18,661 nucleotides of DNA from Micavibrio sp. UBA6929. Lineage in GTDB: Bacteria > Pseudomonadota > Alphaproteobacteria > Micavibrionales > Micavibrionaceae. The DNA is taken from assembly GCA_002448815.1 (NCBI GenBank), contig DKAJ01000004.1:105505-124165 (forward strand), given 5' to 3'. The position numbers and the translations under genes were made by a program. Below the pieces are notes generated by a model. That model saw only the letters and a list, made by a program, of their open reading frames with translations. It was not told the DNA's origin and did not search any database. Shown one piece after another: positions 14,025 through 18,661 of this stretch (its first letter is position 1; every line of letters begins with the position of its first letter).

Positions 14025-14046
14025 TATACGCCATACGCAGTATATT
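14023..14046. terminator. small inverted repeat at the end of the POTRA-like gene
   Basis: AATATAC (14023-14029) and GTATATT (14040-14046) form a 7-bp AT-rich stem overlapping the stop codon region, followed by CTTTGTG. It is weak as a terminator. The 243 bases up to the next gene otherwise show no convincing signal. Confidence 0.25.
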
Positions 14047-14267
14047 CTTTGTGCTTGTTTGCGCTGCCTTCTATCGTAGTCATCACTGTTTGCAGTTTTG
14101 GATAAATGTGTGTAGAGTGTTTTCACGCTATGGTTGTTTTGTTGCCTGAGTGTACAGCATTTTATCTATTTTAAAGACTTGCTTAAGGCTCTTTCGTATA
14201 CATTGGTATATGGCGTTGTTTTTGTTTGCTGCGTTATTTTTTGTCTTTTGTTAGGGTTTTTATTCAT

Positions 14268-14666
14268 ATGCAGTCTGATATTACATTCGAGGCAATGCCA
14301 AAGTCTTATAAGGTTATGATCGTTGAAGATGACGAATCTGACCTGTTCTTGCTCACGCGGATGCTGAGAAAAATTTATCCAGATGTTCAGGTTATGGCCG
14401 CGTCATGTGTGCAAGATGCATACAGCGTTTACATGAAGTCACCACTGGATTTAATCTTACTGGATTTAAATTTGCCAGATGGCTATGGCCCTTCGACGGT
14501 TCGGGAGGTTCGTCGTTTTAACCGCGTTGTGCCTATCGTTGTTGTGACGGGGCTGGGCACGCATTTAACCATTTTGGAAGCGCTTAAAAATGGTGCAAAT
14601 GATGTGCTGTTGAAGGCGAAGATTACTGATGGCGATTTTTCTGATACGCTTAGACAAATTTTATAG
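14268..14666 (+). CDS. single-domain response regulator
   Basis: 132 residues, a receiver domain only. Acidic pocket E20/D21/D22 (VEDDESD), phosphoacceptor D66 in LLDLNLPDG, T94 in VVVTG and K116 in VLLKAKI, so it should accept phosphate. There is no output domain, so it acts by protein contact or as a relay step. The ATG at 14268 (MQSDITF) was chosen; AGGG lies 13 bases upstream, a weak site. It heads a run of four signalling genes, 58 bases before a sensor kinase. Confidence 0.88.
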   Translation: MQSDITFEAMPKSYKVMIVEDDESDLFLLTRMLRKIYPDVQVMAASCVQDAYSVYMKSPLDLILLDLNLPDGYGPSTVREVRRFNRVVPIVVVTGLGTHLTILEALKNGANDVLLKAKITDGDFSDTLRQIL

Positions 14667-14724
14667 TTTTATATCGTGATGCTGGTGTGCTTTGGGCGCG
14701 AGGCGCGCCGATTGGTTTTTTGTG

Positions 14725-17082
14725 ATGTTCAAAAATCTTAATGTATTTTGGAGAAAAGATGGCCGACGTGAGGTCGATTTTCTTGAGAGGCTGAATCTTT
14801 TTAGTACCAAAATTTTCCTGACCATTTGCGGGGTGACGATGCTTACCTGCGTGATCATTGGTGGATGGTACTCTAAAAAAGTTGAAGCCCTGATGTTGGA
14901 GCGTGAAATTGCAGGCCTTTCATTGGAGGCTCAGGTGATTGAACGTGAATTTCAGGCATCGTTGGATGTCCTGAAAGATGATGTCCGCATTTTATCGCAA
15001 TTGCCGCCGATACAAGGCATTGTTCGCAGTATACAAAACCAAGGTGTTGACCCTTTGGATGGCTCGACAGTAGCCTTGTGGCGAGAGCGCCTTGAAACGA
15101 TTTTTATATCACTTTTGACACCGCGATCGCCGTATGTGCAATTGCGTTATGTTGGTATCGCCGATGATGGACGGGAACTTGTCCGCGTTAACCGTACAAT
15201 GGATGACCGCATTGAAGTGACGGAAGATGGTGCTTATCAACAAAAAAGCGAGGAGCCTTATTTTGATAGTATTACAAATACTGCGCTGGGGGATTTGTAT
15301 TTTTCCCCTGTGACCTTAAACCGTGAGCATGGTGAGGTACAGATTCCTTATTTGCCGGTTTTTCGTACGGGATTGCCCATTTTTGATTCGTCTGCGAACT
15401 TGTTTGGCATGCTTGTTATTAACGTTGCATTTGACAAGTGGGTGCAGGACATTGTCCTGCGTTTGCAATTAGATGATAGTTTTTATGTGATGACAGATCA
15501 GGATGATTATTTGGTGTATCACCCAGATCGCGTCGAACAAAATTTTCGCTTTAATTATGCATCATCGCCAGGCCTGGACAACCGTGTTTTGGATGTTCTA
15601 AGGCGCGTTCAGGCGCGTGATGGTTATGATATTTTGCAAACAGCGGATGAGAATATGTTTGTCTACTATCGCAGGATGTATTTTTCCCCTGATAATACGG
15701 AGCGCTATCTAACCTTTGCGCGTGTCATCCCAGAGAGCCAATTATTGCCTGCGGTGAATGCTGTGCGACTTTATGGCGGCATTATTGCCTTTATTTTAAT
15801 AGTGTTTGCCGTGGTGTGCTCTGTGTTTTTGTCTAATGTTTATAGAGCGTCCTTAGCGCGGATGGTGCGCGAAATTAAAAATTATGATGATAATGGCTTG
15901 GTATGGGAAAATTTGGTGCGCCGCGGTGATGAAATTGGCGAGCTTGCATGTGAGTTTCAAGGCCTGACAGAGCGCTTAGAGGCGATTAATCATGCTGAAA
16001 AAGAAACACGCGGGCGCTTGCAGGCGATCTTGGATAATACGGTTGATGGCCTGATTACGATCAATGAGAAAGGCATTGTGCTGCACTATAATGCCGCGTG
16101 CGAAACGATTTTTGGTTATAGCACGCATGATGTTGTCGGGCAAAATGTCAAAATGTTGATGCCTTCTTCAGATCGCCTGAAGCATGATGGTTATTTGAAG
16201 AATTATCACGACACGGGCGAGCGTAAAATTATTGGCATTGGTCGTGAGGTTTATGGCCGCAGGAAAGACGGTAGCGAGTTTCCATTAGAGCTTTCGATTA
16301 GCGAAGTTCATGTTAATCAGCAAAAGATCTTTAGCGGCATTGTACGTGATATTACAGTGCGTCGCAAAGCAGAGGATGAAATTTTGCGTTCTAATCAGGA
16401 ATTAGAGCGTTTTGCTTATGTGGCTTCGCATGATCTGCAAGAGCCTTTACGTATGCTCAGTAATTTTAGCAAATTACTTTCTGAGGCATGTGATGATGAT
16501 TTGTCCAAAGAAGGAAAAGAATATCTGTCTTATATAGTGGCATCGGTTGAACGTATGCAATCTTTGGTGTCTGATTTGCTGGAGTATTCAAGAGTTGATC
16601 GTGGAAATCTGGACCTTGTGCCTGTCGATACGATGAAGCACACGCAAATGGCGCTGGACAATCTTAGTGCAGCTATTCAAGAGTCGGGAGCAAAAATTCA
16701 TCTTGATGATTTGCCCGTTGTTCAGGCTAATCCGGTGCGTTTTTTACGCCTTATGCAGAATTTGATCGGTAATGCGATTAAATATCGTACGGCAGATAAA
16801 GTTTGTGAAATTCGCGTGCATGTTGATTCTGCGCCGGGGCACTGGACCTTTTCTATTCAGGATAATGGTATAGGTATTAAGGATGAATACTTGCAGAGTA
16901 TTTTCTTAATTTTCAAACGTTTGCATGGGAAAACAGAATATCCAGGCACAGGGCTGGGGCTTGCGATTAGTAAGAAAATTGTTGAAAGTTTTGGTGGTGA
17001 AATTTGGGCTGAATCGCGACCGGGCAAGGGAACAACATTTTATTTTACTATCCCTAAAGGGCACAAAGAAGATAATGAATAA
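14725..17082 (+). CDS. membrane sensor histidine kinase with FixL-like PAS domain
   Basis: 785 residues from the ATG at 14725. Layout: first membrane helix 29-49; extracytoplasmic sensor of about 290 residues resembling dCACHE (YFSPVTLNREHG, PVFRTGLPIFD, GMLVINVAFD); second helix about 349-372; HAMP-like segment to about 425; PAS 433-548; HisKA with H569 in ASHDLQEPLR; ATPase with N683 (NAIKYR), DNGIG (713-717) and GTGLGL (741-746). The PAS domain contains KHDGYL (H487) and IIGIGREVYG (R507), matching the heme-ligand His and the distal Arg of FixL, so oxygen sensing is possible besides ligand sensing outside. The kinase end is of the Cph1 phytochrome type. Its stop is 14 bases before the next response regulator, its probable partner. 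Confidence 0.9.
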   Translation: MFKNLNVFWRKDGRREVDFLERLNLFSTKIFLTICGVTMLTCVIIGGWYSKKVEALMLEREIAGLSLEAQVIEREFQASLDVLKDDVRILSQLPPIQGIVRSIQNQGVDPLDGSTVALWRERLETIFISLLTPRSPYVQLRYVGIADDGRELVRVNRTMDDRIEVTEDGAYQQKSEEPYFDSITNTALGDLYFSPVTLNREHGEVQIPYLPVFRTGLPIFDSSANLFGMLVINVAFDKWVQDIVLRLQLDDSFYVMTDQDDYLVYHPDRVEQNFRFNYASSPGLDNRVLDVLRRVQARDGYDILQTADENMFVYYRRMYFSPDNTERYLTFARVIPESQLLPAVNAVRLYGGIIAFILIVFAVVCSVFLSNVYRASLARMVREIKNYDDNGLVWENLVRRGDEIGELACEFQGLTERLEAINHAEKETRGRLQAILDNTVDGLITINEKGIVLHYNAACETIFGYSTHDVVGQNVKMLMPSSDRLKHDGYLKNYHDTGERKIIGIGREVYGRRKDGSEFPLELSISEVHVNQQKIFSGIVRDITVRRKAEDEILRSNQELERFAYVASHDLQEPLRMLSNFSKLLSEACDDDLSKEGKEYLSYIVASVERMQSLVSDLLEYSRVDRGNLDLVPVDTMKHTQMALDNLSAAIQESGAKIHLDDLPVVQANPVRFLRLMQNLIGNAIKYRTADKVCEIRVHVDSAPGHWTFSIQDNGIGIKDEYLQSIFLIFKRLHGKTEYPGTGLGLAISKKIVESFGGEIWAESRPGKGTTFYFTIPKGHKEDNE

Positions 17083-17096
17083 AAGGAGGGGGTTAT

Positions 17097-17558
17097 ATGA
17101 GTAATCACGAGATGAGATTTGCAGATATTTTGTTGGTGGAAGATAATGATGGGGATGTTTTCTTAACTAAAAAGGCCTTTCAAAAGGCCAAGGTTGGTAA
17201 TGAAATTTTTGTGGCCAAAGATGGTGAGGTCGCGATGGAGATGCTTTATAAACGCGGTGAATTTCACAATTTTCCACGGCCAGACCTTATTTTACTCGAT
17301 ATCAACTTGCCCAAGAAAGATGGTTGTCAGGTGCTGAAAGAAATTAAGGCTGATGATGATTTGCGCCGTATCCCTGTGGTTGTTTTAACGGGATCTCAGG
17401 CCGAAGAAGATGTTGTGCGCAGTTATAATTTTCATGCGAATGCGTATTTGGTAAAGCCTGTTGATGTGCATAAATTTCAAGAGGTTATTCAGTCTTTGGA
17501 AGACTTTTGGTTTAATGTCGTGGTTTTGCCTGATCGCGCTGGGGAAGGGGCAGCATAG
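17097..17558 (+). CDS. Rcp1-like single-domain response regulator
   Basis: 153 residues. Pocket E15/D16 (LLVEDNDGD), phosphoacceptor D68 in LLDINLPKKDG, T98 (VVVLTGS) and K120 (AYLVKPVD). This is the Rcp1 type that pairs with Cph1-like kinases, as encoded just upstream. The short C-terminal tail has no DNA-binding domain. A very strong ribosome site (AAAAGGAGGGGG) precedes the ATG, so it is probably made in excess over the kinase. Its stop codon overlaps a GTG and lies 5 bases before the ATG of the next kinase. Confidence 0.93.
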   Translation: MSNHEMRFADILLVEDNDGDVFLTKKAFQKAKVGNEIFVAKDGEVAMEMLYKRGEFHNFPRPDLILLDINLPKKDGCQVLKEIKADDDLRRIPVVVLTGSQAEEDVVRSYNFHANAYLVKPVDVHKFQEVIQSLEDFWFNVVVLPDRAGEGAA

Positions 17559-17563
17559 TGCGC

Positions 17564-18289
17564 ATGTCAAATGATTTGGTTTCTAACGAGCATGGCGTTG
17601 ATATAGCCAAAGAATATCAGGACTTTGCCTATATTGTATCGCATGATTTAAACGCGCCCATGCGTCATATCCGTCAATTTACTGGATTGTTGTTGGATGG
17701 GTGCGATCAAACAAAATTAAACGCCGATCAGGTGCAGTGCGTTGATTTTATTTATATGGCGCTGGATAAGGTGGAGGCGATGCAAGCTGCTTTGCTGGAG
17801 TTCTCGCGTCTTAATACGCGCTTGTCACCTTTTGGGCGCGTGGATGTAGCGGTGATTGTTGATCGGGTTGTGCAATCGTTATGGGGCGATAATCAAGCAT
17901 GTGAAGTTGATTTTTTATGTGATGAAATGCCTGCCGTATGGGGAGATGAGGAGCGCATCGCGCGTTTGTTTTATTGTCTTTTGGAAAATGCGATGAAATT
18001 TCACCCAGTGATACAGGATACGCGCGCTATTTCACTGTCGGTTTATTTTGATGATGGGCGCTGGCATTTTTCAATAAAAGATAACGGTATAGGCCTAAAG
18101 CTTGAACAGTGCGAGCGTGCTTTAACCATGTTCAAGCGTTTGCGGCCCGATGATTATGCCGGCATTGGGGCGGGGTTGACGCTTGCGGATAAGATCGTGC
18201 GTATGCATGGCGGATGCCTTCAAATTAAGCCGCGAGAGCATAATATTGGCGCTGAGGTTGTGTTCTCGCTGCCAGAGGCTGTTGATTAA
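17564..18289 (+). CDS. small soluble histidine kinase without sensor domain
   Basis: 241 residues from the ATG at 17564, with GGGGAAGGGG about 13 bases upstream. It starts almost directly with a HisKA domain (H27 in IVSHDLNAPMRHI), followed by the ATPase domain: N143 (LLENAMKFH), DNGIG (173-177), FKRLRPDDYAG and GIGAGLTLADKIV (200-212). The G2 box is GIGAGL instead of GTGLGL, so ATP handling may be altered. With no sensor, it may be driven by a response regulator, or act as a phosphotransfer or phosphatase partner for the neighbours. Its stop TAA shares bases with the stop of the convergent gene. Confidence 0.88.
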   Translation: MSNDLVSNEHGVDIAKEYQDFAYIVSHDLNAPMRHIRQFTGLLLDGCDQTKLNADQVQCVDFIYMALDKVEAMQAALLEFSRLNTRLSPFGRVDVAVIVDRVVQSLWGDNQACEVDFLCDEMPAVWGDEERIARLFYCLLENAMKFHPVIQDTRAISLSVYFDDGRWHFSIKDNGIGLKLEQCERALTMFKRLRPDDYAGIGAGLTLADKIVRMHGGCLQIKPREHNIGAEVVFSLPEAVD

Positions 18290-18661
18290 TGTAACGCGGC
18301 GACTTGCGGCGCGTCAGGTTCTTCGATTTGCGTAGCAATATAATCTTTATGCACTGTGGCACCTTTTAGGTTTACGCCGAAATGATCGGATAAGGCTTGG
18401 TGCTCTGCGCTTGGGGTAAATGTTTTGCGCAGTGTATATGTGCCGTCATTGCTTGCGATGACGGCTGCATCTTGTGTATCTACGCCGCGAGATTGCAAAA
18501 TTTGATTAAAGACATTGAGGCGTGTTTGTTCATCGCTGTTGAGGTTGTCATTTGCGATGGTTTGCCCATGTTCGTTCACGAACGTTAAGGTCGGGCCTTG
18601 TACTGGTTCTTCTACCGCTTCTGCAGCAGCAGGTTGCGGCGCAGGTGTATCGGGCAGGGTT
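18286..18661 (-). CDS. unknown protein, 3' part, runs off the window
   Basis: The frame is open from 18661 to its stop at 18286-18288, at least 124 residues, so the start lies beyond the right edge; a GTG at 18579 is probably internal. The visible N-terminal part is a proline/alanine-rich linker (TLPDTPAPQPAAAEAVEEP), followed by a globular piece (TFVNEHGQTIANDN, LNVFNQILQSRGVDTQDAAV, TYTLRKTFTPSAEHQAL). I do not recognise the family. It converges on the last kinase gene with the shared bases TTAA. Confidence 0.6.
   Translation of the reverse strand, partial: TLPDTPAPQPAAAEAVEEPVQGPTLTFVNEHGQTIANDNLNSDEQTRLNVFNQILQSRGVDTQDAAVIASNDGTYTLRKTFTPSAEHQALSDHFGVNLKGATVHKDYIATQIEEPDAPQVAALH

Noticed and set aside
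14134..14319. Hydrophobic 61-codon plus-strand frame before the first response regulator
   Set aside because: It has a TTG start without a ribosome site, overlaps the regulator start, and is a T-rich stretch that gives Phe/Leu/Val by composition.

Overview
The window looks like a piece of an alphaproteobacterial chromosome carrying an 11.4 kb genomic island. The taxon is inferred only from gene families (FixL-like PAS kinase, Cph1-type kinases, an island of alphaproteobacterial type) and cannot be fixed from the sequence alone. The left edge holds the 3' part of a tRNA-Ser(GGA) gene (1-64), a typical integrase target, followed directly by a large tyrosine recombinase (150-1943). A 12-base stretch overlapping the tRNA end (59-70) recurs at 4487-4498 and, with one mismatch, at 11476-11487. 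Both internal copies are the last bases of a pair of 220-bp direct repeats (4279-4498 and 11268-11487). The simplest reading is two elements stacked at one tRNA gene: one of about 4.4 kb with the integrase, and one of about 7 kb, without an integrase, carrying metal resistance.

The first element (64-4498) is a patchwork. It holds a lipoprotein gene cut short, a 5' scrap of hsdM, an intact small DUF2188 gene, the 3' part of an hsdS gene, the middle of a superfamily 1 helicase, and the 3' part of a VRR-NUC nuclease gene that follows the helicase in frame. The C-terminal end of what seems to be the same helicase (motifs V and VI) lies 4.7 kb away at 8601-8891, attached to a truncated AAA ATPase gene. 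These are gene fragments joined abruptly, so the island has been through repeated illegitimate recombination, or else the assembly is chimeric.

The second element (4498-11487) has a complete mercury operon on the minus strand: merR, a 40-residue membrane peptide, merT, a shortened merP-like gene, merP and merA. It reads from a MerR-type promoter with a 20-bp spacer to a terminator at 4645-4673. On the plus strand are mobile-element remnants (8016-8891) and an arsenic operon: arsR, a DUF6428 gene with a cysteine-rich tail, a thioredoxin-type arsC, and acr3. Together these give Hg(II) uptake, reduction and sensing, and arsenate reduction with arsenite export.

Right of 11487 the sequence looks like resident chromosome. 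It has a divergent RNase H-like protein with a long basic tail (minus strand), a secreted protein with two POTRA_2-like domains but no beta-barrel, then a signalling cluster: a single-domain response regulator, a membrane-bound kinase with a CACHE-like sensor region and a FixL-like PAS domain, a second response regulator, and a small soluble kinase. A minus-strand gene running off the right edge shares its stop-codon bases with the last kinase.
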